Source: Hyphomicrobiales bacterium
GTDB taxonomy: Bacteria > Pseudomonadota > Alphaproteobacteria > Rhizobiales > Xanthobacteraceae
NCBI GenBank assembly: GCA_021730985.1
Contig: JAKFYI010000010.1
Span: forward strand, 1 to 64,000
DNA length: 64,000 bases
Direction of reading: 5' to 3'
The notes under the pieces are model-generated. The model did no database searches. It had not been told where the DNA came from and saw only the letters and a list, made by a program, of their open reading frames with translations. Below, in pieces: positions 26,536 through 34,522 of this stretch. The stretch's first letter is position 1. The number at the start of each line of letters is the position of its first letter. A program made the position numbers and the translations under genes.

Positions 26536-26644
26536 TGAGAACGCCCCTCAATTCGCATCGAATTGCAGACAAAAGGCCCCACGGGCGCGCTGCGGCGCGC
26601 CTGAAAGCGTCAACGGAAAGGGTGGCGATTTGGTTCCGCCGATT

Positions 26645-27202
26645 TTACAGCCAGAACAGCGCCTGAACCGCACCCAGCGGCAACGCGATGAAGAAGACGA
26701 TGACGAACACCAGGATCGGATAGCCGGCCGACGGCCGCGTCTTCATCAGGATCGGCGCGCCGAGATAGAACAGGTAGAGGCCGTAGAGGCCGAGGATGAG
26801 AAGAAACGTAATCGGCGGCACGACCTGAAAAATCGCAGCGAGGCAATACGGCGTATTGGAATAGACCGACAGCTTCAGCGCACTGCCGAAGTCCCTTTGC
26901 CCGCCGAACCGCGGCGCCAGCCAGTCGAGCACCAGCGCCGCGATATAGACCACTGCGAGGATCAGGAAATAGCTGTACACCGCACAGAACACGCCGGCGG
27001 GCAGCGACAGCTTGATCAAGCCGTTCGGCATCTCCACGCCGATGAACGTCGTGCTGATGAAGCCCGTGATCGCAGGGATCAGCGCCAGCCAGCACAGATA
27101 ATCAGCGTACAACGACTTGAGATCGGACGTCTCGCCGTCGATGACGCGCCATTCCTCGCGCGGACGCAGCAGGATGCCCTTCACGCGTTCGACGATGGTC
27201 AT
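26645..27202 (-). CDS. Yip1-family membrane protein
   Basis: A 185-residue inner-membrane protein with about five hydrophobic segments and the YIP1 domain opening (MTIVERVKGILLRPREEWRVIDGE), known in many alphaproteobacteria but without a defined role. Its ATG overlaps the stop of the upstream GMC oxidoreductase gene (ATGA), so the two are probably cotranscribed and translationally coupled. Confidence 0.85.
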   Translation of the reverse strand: MTIVERVKGILLRPREEWRVIDGETSDLKSLYADYLCWLALIPAITGFISTTFIGVEMPNGLIKLSLPAGVFCAVYSYFLILAVVYIAALVLDWLAPRFGGQRDFGSALKLSVYSNTPYCLAAIFQVVPPITFLLILGLYGLYLFYLGAPILMKTRPSAGYPILVFVIVFFIALPLGAVQALFWL

Positions 27203-28824
27203 CGCGCGTCCTCCCGGACCATCGCGGCGCCCTTCTCCGCGATCATGATGGTTGGCGAATTGGTGTTGCCCGAGGTGATGGTCGGCATCACCGACGCATC
27301 GATCACGCGGATGCGCTCCAGGCCGAGCACGCGCAGCCGCTCGTCAACCACCGCCAGCGGATCGCTGGCGGTGCCCATCTTGGCGGTGCCGACCGGATGA
27401 AAAATCGTGGTGCCGATCTCGCCCGCCGCCTTCGCCAGCCCTTCCTCGTCGTTGTCCGCCACCCTGCCCGGCAGGAACTCCTCCGGCTTGAACGGCGCCA
27501 GCGCGCTCTGCCGCACAATGTTGCGCGTCACGCGGATCGAATCGGCGGCGACGCGGCGATCCTCGTCGGTCGAAAGATAGTTCGGCTGGATCATCGGCTT
27601 GTCGGCCGGGTCGGCCGAGCGCAGCCGCACGAAGCCGCGGCTGGTCGGATGCAGGTTGGCGACGCTCGCGGTGAAGGCGGGGAACGTGTGCAGCGGCTCG
27701 CCGAACCGGTCGAGCGACAGCGGCTGCACATGATACTGGATGTTGGCGCGCTCGCGCATTGGGTCGGACCTCGTGACGATGCCGAGCTGCGACGGCGCCA
27801 TCGTCAAGGGCCCGCGCCGGAACAGCGCGTAGTTCAACATCATCTGCGCGAAGCCGATATGCGAGTGATAGTCCTCGTTGAGCGTCTTTGCGCCGGTCAC
27901 CTTGTAGATCATGCGAAGCTGCAGATGGTCCTGCAGGTTCATGCCGACGCCCGGCTTGTCGAGCACGACGGGGATGCCGTGCTCCTGCAGGTGCGCCGCG
28001 GGGCCGACGCCGGACAATTGCAAAATCTGGATCGAGCCGATCGAGCCCGCCGCGAGGATCACCTCGCCGCGGCAGCGCGCCAGTTTGCTTTCGCCGTTCT
28101 GCTTGAAGCGCACGCCGTTGGCGCGCTTGCCGTCGAAGGTCACACCCTCGGCCAGGCAGCCGGTCTCCAGCCGCAGGTTCGAGCGGTTCAGCACCGGCTT
28201 GAGGAAGCCCCGCGCCGCCGACCAGCGCCGGCCGCGCTTCTGGTTGACGTGGTAGGCGCAGGAGCCCTCGTTGTCGCCGGTGTTGAAGTCGCCGATCTTC
28301 TTGATGCCGGCCTGTTCGGCGGCGGTGCGGAATGCATCGAGCAGATCCCAGCGCACGCGCGGATGCTCGATCCGCCATTCGCCGCCGACCGCATGATGGT
28401 CGCCGGCGCCGAGAAAATTGTTCTCGTGCTGCTTGAAGAACGGCAGCACGTCGTCCCAGCCCCAGCCGGCGAGGCCGAGCTGGCGCCAGTGATCGTAGTC
28501 GCCGGATTGGCCGCGCATGTAGATCATGGCGTTGATCGACGACGAGCCGCCGATCACCTTGCCTCGCGGGTAATTCAGCGCGCGGCCGTTGAGGCCCGGC
28601 ACGGCTTCGGTCTTGAACATCCAGTCGGAGCGCGGATTGCCGATCGCGAACAGATAGCCGACCGGGATGTGATACCAGATCCAGTTGTCGCGCCCGCCCG
28701 CCTCGAGCATCAGCACGCGATGACGCGGATCGGCGGACAGCCGGTTCGCCAGCACGCAGCCGGCCGAGCCCGCGCCGACGATGATGGTGTCGTATTCGCC
28801 TTCGATAGTGTTCGGCTCGGCCAT
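27199..28824 (-). CDS. GMC-family FAD oxidoreductase (choline dehydrogenase-like)
   Basis: A 541-residue flavoenzyme of the glucose-methanol-choline family. The N-terminal FAD motif is DTIIVGAGSAGCVLANRL; the first GMC signature is around GKVIGGSSSINAMIYMRGQ; the C-terminal block HPVGTAKMG and GNTNSPTIMIAEKGAAM contains the catalytic His/Asn region. It oxidises a primary alcohol; choline, polyethylene glycol or another alcohol are all possible. ATG 28824 with GGAG upstream is preferred because the longer frame adds 50 residues before the FAD motif with no domain. It is coupled to the Yip1 gene downstream. Confidence 0.92.
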   Translation of the reverse strand: MAEPNTIEGEYDTIIVGAGSAGCVLANRLSADPRHRVLMLEAGGRDNWIWYHIPVGYLFAIGNPRSDWMFKTEAVPGLNGRALNYPRGKVIGGSSSINAMIYMRGQSGDYDHWRQLGLAGWGWDDVLPFFKQHENNFLGAGDHHAVGGEWRIEHPRVRWDLLDAFRTAAEQAGIKKIGDFNTGDNEGSCAYHVNQKRGRRWSAARGFLKPVLNRSNLRLETGCLAEGVTFDGKRANGVRFKQNGESKLARCRGEVILAAGSIGSIQILQLSGVGPAAHLQEHGIPVVLDKPGVGMNLQDHLQLRMIYKVTGAKTLNEDYHSHIGFAQMMLNYALFRRGPLTMAPSQLGIVTRSDPMRERANIQYHVQPLSLDRFGEPLHTFPAFTASVANLHPTSRGFVRLRSADPADKPMIQPNYLSTDEDRRVAADSIRVTRNIVRQSALAPFKPEEFLPGRVADNDEEGLAKAAGEIGTTIFHPVGTAKMGTASDPLAVVDERLRVLGLERIRVIDASVMPTITSGNTNSPTIMIAEKGAAMVREDAR

Positions 28825-29222
28825 TTCAATCTCCGTGTTCGCAGTGTGCGGGGCTGCGTTGCGGCTGGCAATTAGCCAACGCTTCGCCCGCCGGATTTTC
28901 GACAGGCATCCGGCCGCCTGCATTCGCTCCCCCTGTAAAGTGAGCGCACGCCTCTCGGCGCTCCGCGCAGACAAGTCTACGCAGCCTGCGCTTCGCTAGA
29001 CTGCTATGGGCGATTTTTGGCGCTCGGGACCGTAACTTTCAGGACCGGATGGGTGGGTCTTCCACCTCAGGATCGGCCTGGCTTTCGCCTGCTTTTCTCC
29101 GGTCTTGCTTCTATCCCCGGCGTGGCGGTTGAGCGCCCATGACGAACAGGATCACGAGAAGCGCGGCACGGTCATCGTGCCCGAGTCGTGGTAAAGTCGC
29201 CTCGTTCGCAGGAGGAAATCGC
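28825..29222. other. 398 bp divergent intergenic region
   Basis: This stretch separates the GMC gene (minus) from the Spy-like gene (plus) and should hold both promoters, though none is clear. It has a hairpin with arms AGTCTA (28974) and TAGACT (28997) enclosing GC-rich inner pairs, which looks like another intergenic palindrome family but has no second copy in this window. A smaller hairpin GGTGG-CCACC lies near 29050-29085. No open frame with a ribosome site and a recognisable product was found. Confidence 0.5.
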
Positions 29223-29735
29223 ATGAAGTTCACGGCTGTAGCCTTGATGGCGGCGATGCTGTCGGAACCTGCCGTCGCACAACATCGGCATCATCAGGCG
29301 CCCTATTCCGGGCTGGAACAGCGCGACATCAAGGCGCTGAGCGAGCAGCAAATTGCCGACCTCAAGGCGGGACGCGGTATGGGACTGGCGCTCGCGGCCG
29401 AACTCAACGGATATCCCGGGCCGCTTCACGTCATCGAATTGGCCGAGCAACTGCAACTGGATGCCGCTCAGCGCCGGCAGGTGCAGCAGCTTTTCGACAA
29501 CATGAAATCGGAGGCAATGGCCGTGGGCGAGCGGCTGATCACACAGGAAGCCGTGCTCGACCGCGCATTCTCCGAGCAAAAGATTTCGCCCGCGGCCCTC
29601 GTCGCCTTGACCACGCAGATCGCTCAGACTCAAGGCGAGCTTCGCGCGGTGCATCTCAAATATCATCTCGTCGTTGCCGATCTGCTGACCGCACATCAAA
29701 GACATCGTTACGCGCAGTTGCGGGGCTATCGATAG
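29223..29735 (+). CDS. Periplasmic Spy/CpxP-like protein
   Basis: A 170-residue exported helical protein. The signal peptide ends near SEPAVAQ, and the next residues are His-rich (HRHHQ). The body is alpha-helical: IKALSEQQIADLKAGRGMGLALAAELNGYPGP, then HVIELAEQLQLDAAQRRQVQQLFD, resembling the LTxxQ repeats of Spy/CpxP or heavy-metal resistance proteins. A chaperone or metal-sensing role in the envelope is possible. AGGAGG precedes the ATG. It is 12 bp upstream of the ModE-type regulator gene and so may be cotranscribed with the molybdate genes. Confidence 0.75.
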   Translation: MKFTAVALMAAMLSEPAVAQHRHHQAPYSGLEQRDIKALSEQQIADLKAGRGMGLALAAELNGYPGPLHVIELAEQLQLDAAQRRQVQQLFDNMKSEAMAVGERLITQEAVLDRAFSEQKISPAALVALTTQIAQTQGELRAVHLKYHLVVADLLTAHQRHRYAQLRGYR

Positions 29736-29747
29736 AGTTACGCTGCG

Positions 29748-30089
29748 ATGCCCAGCCTGAGCGTGCGGATCGATCTCGACGGCGGCAAGCGGATCGGGCC
29801 GGGCAAGATTGCCTTGCTCAAAGCCGTCGATGAAACCGGCTCGATCTCGGCGGCAGGCCGTTCGCTGGGCATGTCCTACCGGCGCGCCTGGCGGCTGATC
29901 GAGGAACTCAACGGCTGCTTTCGCACGCCGCTGGTCGCGGCGCAGACCGGCGGCAAGAGCGGCGGAGGGGCCGGACTGACCGCGCTCGGCAAGTCGGTGA
30001 TCGCGCACTACATCGCGATCGACCACAAGGCGCACAAGGCCGCGGCGCGGCACCTCAAAGCGCTGCGGGCCACCATGCGGGACCGCTGA
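29748..30089 (+). CDS. ModE-type winged-helix regulator lacking the molybdate domain
   Basis: A 113-residue protein equal to the N-terminal DNA-binding domain of ModE (GPGKIALLKAVDETGSISAAGRSLGMSYRRAWRLIEELN). The C-terminal TOBE/Mop domains that bind molybdate in E. coli ModE are absent, so ligand sensing must be indirect or absent. It precedes modA by 154 bp and is on the same strand, which supports a link to molybdate uptake. Stand-alone HTH proteins of this type are common in alphaproteobacteria. Confidence 0.85.
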   Translation: MPSLSVRIDLDGGKRIGPGKIALLKAVDETGSISAAGRSLGMSYRRAWRLIEELNGCFRTPLVAAQTGGKSGGGAGLTALGKSVIAHYIAIDHKAHKAAARHLKALRATMRDR

Positions 30090-30243
30090 AACGGCTTGTC
30101 CTCGCGGCCGGTTGGTTGCTAGGTTCGCTCCACGACCGCGGCGCGCTGTGCGTGCGCCGACGCTGCCCGGAACGGCGATTCCGGCTGGTCGCTCCACCCC
30201 TTCGACATCCAATGCGGGCGCATCGCGCCCAGGGAGCGCCGTC

Positions 30244-31020
30244 ATGTTGATACGTGCCTTGGCCGCAATTTTTCTCGCAATCACCACCGCGCATCCGGCC
30301 AGCGCGCAGGAAAAATCGATCACCGCGTTCGTCGCCGCCTCGATGACGAACATGACGAACGACCTCAACGCCATCTACACCCGCAACACCGGCGTCAAAG
30401 TCACGCCGAGCTACGCAGCGTCGTCGGCGCTGGCGAAGCAGATCGAGACCGGCGCGCCGGCCGACGTGTTCATCTCCGCCGACATTCCGTGGATGGACTA
30501 CCTGCAGGAGCGCAAGCTCATCAAGAACAACACGCGGTTCGATCTGGCCGGCAACCGGCTGGTGCTGATCGCGCCGAAGGATTCCAAGCTGACCGAGCAG
30601 AAGATCGGCAAGGGCTTCGATCTCGCCAAGCTTGCCGGCGACGGCCGCATCGCCACCGGCGACGTGAAGTCCGTGCCGGTCGGCCGCTACGCCAAGGCCG
30701 CGCTGGAGAAGCTCGGCGCCTGGAAGGCCGCCGAGGGCAAATTCGCGATGACCGACAACGTGCGCGCCGCGCTGGTGCTGGTGTCGCGCGGCGAGGCGGT
30801 ACTCGGCATCGTGTACGAGACCGACGCCGCGGTGGAACCCGGCGTGAAGATCGTCGGGCGTTTTCCCGCCGACTCGCATCCGCCGATCGTCTATCCGGTC
30901 GCGCTGACGGCGACTGCGAGGCCCGACGCCGATGCGTATCTGAAGCTGCTGCGCTCGGCGACCGCGCAAGTGGTGCTGGAGCGATACGGGTTCACGTATC
31001 TGCCGAAGCCGGGACCGTGA
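30244..31020 (+). CDS. modA: Molybdate ABC transporter, binding protein ModA
   Basis: A 258-residue periplasmic protein. The signal peptide MLIRALAAIFLAITTAHPASAQ is followed by the family opening SITAFVAASMTNMTNDL and ADVFISADIPWMDYL, with the oxyanion-binding Ser residues near SYAASSALAKQIE. The end VLERYGFTYLP matches the family. It captures molybdate (possibly tungstate) for ModB/ModC. ATG 30244 has GGGAG upstream. A 111 bp palindromic element separates it from modB. Confidence 0.94.
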   Translation: MLIRALAAIFLAITTAHPASAQEKSITAFVAASMTNMTNDLNAIYTRNTGVKVTPSYAASSALAKQIETGAPADVFISADIPWMDYLQERKLIKNNTRFDLAGNRLVLIAPKDSKLTEQKIGKGFDLAKLAGDGRIATGDVKSVPVGRYAKAALEKLGAWKAAEGKFAMTDNVRAALVLVSRGEAVLGIVYETDAAVEPGVKIVGRFPADSHPPIVYPVALTATARPDADAYLKLLRSATAQVVLERYGFTYLPKPGP

Positions 31021-31038
31021 GGTTGAACATCACCACTA

Positions 31039-31151
31039 CCCTCGTGTCCCGGGCGAGCGAAGCGAGACCCGGGACCCCGGTTGAAAAAGCAAGCTGGGTC
31101 CCGGGTCTGCGTTACGGCACTTCGTGCCGCAACGCGCCCGGGACACGAGGG
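31039..31151. repeat. Intergenic palindrome, family B copy 1
   Basis: An inverted repeat with outer arms CCCTCGTGTCCCGGGC and GCCCGGGACACGAGGG, with inner pairs GACCCGGGACCCC and the matching TGGGTCCCGGGTC. The same outer arms occur at 36356-36465 and 37421-37536. It sits inside the mod operon between modA and modB, and its right end (GAGGG) forms part of the ribosome site of modB. Confidence 0.9.
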
Positions 31152-31155
31152 CGGA

Positions 31156-31851
31156 ATGTTTAACCTCACCCCCGAGGAATGGACCGCGGTCCACCTTTCG
31201 CTGCGCATCGCGCTGGTGGCGACCGTATGTGCGCTGCCGTTCGGCATCGCGGTAGCGTGGCTGCTGGCGCGCAAGGACTTCTGGGGCAAGTCGCTGCTCG
31301 ACGGCATCGTCCACCTTCCGCTGGTGCTGCCGCCTGTCGTCACCGGCTACCTGCTGCTGATCTGGTTCGGGCGGCGCGGGCCGATCGGCAGCTTCCTCGA
31401 TCAGACCTTCGGCATCGTGTTCTCGTTCCGCTGGACCGGCGCCGCGCTGGCCTGCGGCGTGATGGCGTTTCCGCTGCTGGTGCGCGCCATCCGCCTGTCG
31501 TTCGAAGCGATCGACCGGCGGCTGGAGGACGCGGCGTCGACGCTCGGCGCCGGCGGCTTCTGGGTGTTCCTCACCGTCACTCTTCCTCTTGCACTTCCCG
31601 GCATCATCGCCGGCATGGTGCTGTGCTTCGCCAAGGCGCTCGGCGAGTTCGGCGCCACCATCACCTTCGTCTCGAACATCCCGGGCGAAACGCAGACCAT
31701 CTCGGCCGCGATCTACACGCTGACGCAGGTGCCGGGCGGCGACGCCGCCGCGATGCGCCTCGTCATCATTTCGGTGATCATCGCGCTCGCCGCGCTGGTT
31801 GCGTCGGAGTGGTTCGCCCGCCGCGCCGGCATGCGATACCACGGGGATTGA
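31156..31851 (+). CDS. modB: Molybdate ABC transporter permease ModB
   Basis: A 231-residue inner-membrane permease with about five TM segments. The EAA-like motif that contacts the ATPase is AASTLGAGGFWVFLTVTLPLALPG, and GEFGATITFVSNIPGETQTI is characteristic of ModB. ATG at 31156 is the family start; a longer reading would translate through the palindrome and is rejected. The ribosome site (GAGGGCGG) abuts or overlaps the end of that palindrome. It is followed 5 bp later by modC. Confidence 0.95.
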   Translation: MFNLTPEEWTAVHLSLRIALVATVCALPFGIAVAWLLARKDFWGKSLLDGIVHLPLVLPPVVTGYLLLIWFGRRGPIGSFLDQTFGIVFSFRWTGAALACGVMAFPLLVRAIRLSFEAIDRRLEDAASTLGAGGFWVFLTVTLPLALPGIIAGMVLCFAKALGEFGATITFVSNIPGETQTISAAIYTLTQVPGGDAAAMRLVIISVIIALAALVASEWFARRAGMRYHGD

Positions 31852-31855
31852 GCGC

Positions 31856-32548
31856 ATGAGCACGCAGAGCACGCTCGCGGTCGATGTCGAGAAGCGGCTC
31901 GGCGAATTCAACCTCGCCGTCAAATTCGAAAGCACCGGCAACATCACCGCGTTGTTCGGCGCGTCAGGCTCCGGCAAGACCTCGATCGTCAACATGATCG
32001 CCGGACTGGTCACGCCGGACCGCGGACGCATCGCGCTCGGCGACACCGTGCTGTTCGACAACGCCGCGCGCGTCAACGTGCCGGCGCACAAGCGCCGCAT
32101 CGGCTACGTGTTCCAGGAGGGCCGGCTGTTCCCTCATCTCACCGTGGCGCAGAATCTCGACTACGGCCGCTGGATGAGCGGCGTGACGGCCGATCCCACC
32201 GAGCGCGAGCGCATCGTGGCGCTGCTCAATGTCGGGCACTTGATGACGCGGCGGCCCGGCAAGCTGTCCGGCGGCGAGCGCCAGCGTGTCGCGTTCGGCC
32301 GCGCGCTGCTGACCAAGCCGCGGCTGCTGCTGCTCGACGAGCCGCTGGCCTCGCTCGACCGCGCCCGCAAGCTAGAGATCCTGCCGTATCTCGCCAGGCT
32401 GCGCGACGAGGCGAAGGTGCCGATGATCTACGTCAGCCATCAGGCCGGCGAGATCGTGAAGCTCGCCTCGCAGGTGGTGCGGATCGAGGACGGTGGCGTG
32501 CTGGCCTCGGGCGGATTGGAATTGCTGGATGAGGAGCGGGCGACGTAG
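31856..32548 (+). CDS. modC: Molybdate ABC transporter ATPase ModC, without TOBE domain
   Basis: A 230-residue ATPase with Walker A GASGSGKTS, Q-loop FQEGRLFPHLTV, signature LSGGERQRVAFGRAL, Walker B LLLLDEP and H-loop YVSHQ. ModC is usually about 350 residues because a C-terminal TOBE/Mop domain senses molybdate. Here the gene stops after the ATPase core at a TAG, with no in-frame continuation, so transport feedback by that domain is missing. This matches the missing TOBE in the upstream ModE-type protein. ATG 31856 is 5 bp after the modB stop. Confidence 0.93.
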   Translation: MSTQSTLAVDVEKRLGEFNLAVKFESTGNITALFGASGSGKTSIVNMIAGLVTPDRGRIALGDTVLFDNAARVNVPAHKRRIGYVFQEGRLFPHLTVAQNLDYGRWMSGVTADPTERERIVALLNVGHLMTRRPGKLSGGERQRVAFGRALLTKPRLLLLDEPLASLDRARKLEILPYLARLRDEAKVPMIYVSHQAGEIVKLASQVVRIEDGGVLASGGLELLDEERAT

Positions 32549-32572
32549 CGCGCCTCTCGCCCAACACGCGAT

Positions 32573-32684
32573 GTCATGCCCGCGAAAGCGGGCATCCAGT
32601 AATCACAGACGCTCGTTCGGAGCATGACGGTGCTCAATCCTGCCGGCGCCGGGTACTGGATCGTCCGCTTTCGCGGACGATGAC
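32573..32684. repeat. Intergenic palindrome, family C copy 1
   Basis: Arms GTCATGCCCGCGAAAGCGGGC and TCCGCTTTCGCGGACGATGAC cut at the ends; the inner CATCCAGTA pairs with TACTGGAT. Related elements are at 34349-34460, 47912-48002 and 56298-56377. It lies between modC and the cobalamin-binding-like gene. Confidence 0.9.
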
Positions 32685-32746
32685 ACCGGAGTTTACAGCG
32701 GCGCTGTCGAGTGGGTGGCAACGACACTGCGTGCTACTGTTGTCCC

Positions 32747-33568
32747 ATGTTCCCGCCCTCCCGCATCGTCTGCCTCACCGAGGAAACCGTCGAGACGCTC
32801 TATTTGCTCGGCGAGGACCACCGCATCGTCGGCGTGTCGGGCTACGCGGTGCGGCCGCCGCAGGTGCGCCGCGAGAAGCCGCGGGTGGCGGCGTTCATCT
32901 CCGCCGACGTGCCGAAGATCCTGGCGCTCAAGCCCGATCTGGTTCTGACGTTCTCCGACCTGCAGGCCGATATCGTCGCCGAACTGGTGCGCGCGGGCGT
33001 CGCGGTGCATGCCTTCAACCAGCGCAGCATCGCCGGCATCCTCGACATGATCCGCACGCTCGGCGCGCTGGTCGGCGCGGCCGACAGGGCTGAGACGCTG
33101 GCAGCTTCGTATGAAGCCAAGCTCGCGGAGAAGCGGCAGCGCGCCGCAGCGCTGCCCAGCAGGCCGCGCGTCTATTTCGAGGAATGGGACGATCCGATCA
33201 TCACCGGCATCGGCTGGGTGTCGGAGCTGATCGAAGTTGCGGGCGGCATCGACACGTTCCATCACCTGTCCGGCCACAAGAGCGCGAAAGACCGCATCAT
33301 CGGCCCCGATGCCGTGATCGCGGCGCGGCCCGACATCATCGTCGGCTCGTGGTGCGGCAAGAAGTTCGTGCCGTCGAAGGTCGCGGCGCGTCCGGGCTTC
33401 GACGCCATCCCCGCAGTGCGCGGCGGCTTCCTGCGCGAGATCAAGTCCACCATCATCCTGCAGCCGGGACCGGCGGCGTTGACCGATGGGCTGGCGGCGA
33501 TGGAAGCGATCGTTGCGGAGTGGCTGGACGCTCAGCGCGGCAGCTTCGCCATCACCTCGGCCAGATAA
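32747..33568 (+). CDS. Cobalamin-binding-like protein (BtuF fold) without signal peptide
   Basis: A 273-residue protein of the class III periplasmic-binding fold: RIVCLTEETVETLYLLGEDHRIVGVSGYAVRPP, then PKILALKPDLVLTFSDLQADIVAELVRAG. ATG 32747 gives no export signal and the upstream sequence offers none, so it may be cytosolic or act in corrinoid or heme-like handling rather than uptake. The ribosome site is poor. Its 3' end overlaps by 37 bp the convergent gene for a second, exported member of the same fold. It lies near the BtuCD-like transporter genes. Confidence 0.82.
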   Translation: MFPPSRIVCLTEETVETLYLLGEDHRIVGVSGYAVRPPQVRREKPRVAAFISADVPKILALKPDLVLTFSDLQADIVAELVRAGVAVHAFNQRSIAGILDMIRTLGALVGAADRAETLAASYEAKLAEKRQRAAALPSRPRVYFEEWDDPIITGIGWVSELIEVAGGIDTFHHLSGHKSAKDRIIGPDAVIAARPDIIVGSWCGKKFVPSKVAARPGFDAIPAVRGGFLREIKSTIILQPGPAALTDGLAAMEAIVAEWLDAQRGSFAITSAR

Positions 33569-34353
33569 TCGAACGCCGGGATCAGGCCCGGCCCCGCGCA
33601 GAGCGTGAAGCGGGCCGGCAGCACGATGCGCCGCTGCGGCGGATACATCGCCCGCAGCGCCGGATGCGTGACGTAGAGCGCGCCCTGCCCGTTCGGCTCC
33701 TCGATCAGGCTCGACATGACCAGATAGTCCGGCCTGAGATCGATCAGCTTCTCCAGCGGCACGTAGCCGCCATAGCCGCGCGGCGCGCCGGCGGGCGGCG
33801 TCAGTCCGGCTTCGGCCATCAGCGCGGAGGCAAGGCTTTCCGGCCCCACCGTGTAGCCGTTGTTGCCGATCAGCAGCGCGCTGGTGGAGGCGGGCCGCGG
33901 CGCCGCCTTCAGGCGCTGCTGGGCTGCATCGATGCCGGCGATCAGCGCCTCGCCGCGCGCCGGCTGACCGATCAGCGCCGCGATCTCGCGGATTTGCGCG
34001 CGCGCGCCTTCGAGATTGGCGGCAACGTCCATGCGGACCACGCGGAAGCCAAGGCTGCGCAGCAGCCGCTGCGTCAGCGGCCGATCCCAGGTGCCGACCA
34101 GCACGAGATCGGGCTTGTACGGCACCAGCGCCTCCGCCTGCAGCCGCAATTTCGGAAATTTCTTCACCTGTTCGGCGACGGTGGAGTTGTTGGGATCGAA
34201 GGCGTAGGGCGACAGCCCCACCACCTGCTCCGGATCGGCCAGCACGGCGACGAGCTGATCGGCGCACAGGTTGAACGATGCGATCCGGCGCGGCGTTTCG
34301 GCGTGGGCGGGAGCGGCGATGCCCATCATTGCCGCCACACACACCGTTGTCAT
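33532..34353 (-). CDS. ABC transporter binding protein, BtuF/FecB-like, exported
   Basis: A 273-residue protein. The likely start ATG 34353 opens a signal peptide (MTTVCVAAMMGIAAPAHAE), then RRIASFNLCADQLVAVLADPEQVVGLSPYAFDP and a class III binding fold (KPDLVLVGTWDRPLTQRLLRSLGF). It probably delivers a cobalamin or Fe-siderophore to the adjacent FecCD/BtuC permease and ATPase, which are divergently transcribed. The start codon lies in the arm of a family C palindrome and has no clear ribosome site; ATG 34416 is an alternative inside the same element. It overlaps the convergent gene by 37 bp. Confidence 0.82.
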   Translation of the reverse strand: MTTVCVAAMMGIAAPAHAETPRRIASFNLCADQLVAVLADPEQVVGLSPYAFDPNNSTVAEQVKKFPKLRLQAEALVPYKPDLVLVGTWDRPLTQRLLRSLGFRVVRMDVAANLEGARAQIREIAALIGQPARGEALIAGIDAAQQRLKAAPRPASTSALLIGNNGYTVGPESLASALMAEAGLTPPAGAPRGYGGYVPLEKLIDLRPDYLVMSSLIEEPNGQGALYVTHPALRAMYPPQRRIVLPARFTLCAGPGLIPAFDYLAEVMAKLPR

Positions 34354-34460
34354 CGTCCGCGAAAGCGGACGATCCAGTAACCACCGGACGATGCTGTATC
34401 CGAGAGCCGATTCCATCGCCACGCCTATGGTTACTGGATGCCCGCTTTCGCGGGCATGAC
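34349..34460. repeat. Intergenic palindrome, family C copy 2
   Basis: Arms GTCATCGTCCGCGAAAGCGG and CCCGCTTTCGCGGGCATGAC, with inner CCAGTAACC pairing with GGTTACTGG. It occupies the divergent region between the exported binding protein and the permease. Its left arm contains the ATG (34353) likely used by the binding-protein gene. Confidence 0.9.
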
Positions 34461-34522
34461 ACCACCGGTGCGGTTGGAGTGTCCGGAACAACCCTGTAGG
34501 AAAGCGCCTGGGAAACGCAACC

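Noticed and set aside
28825-29222. A small RNA or gene in the 398 bp gap
   Set aside because: Hairpins are present but no promoter-terminator pair or supported frame could be defined.
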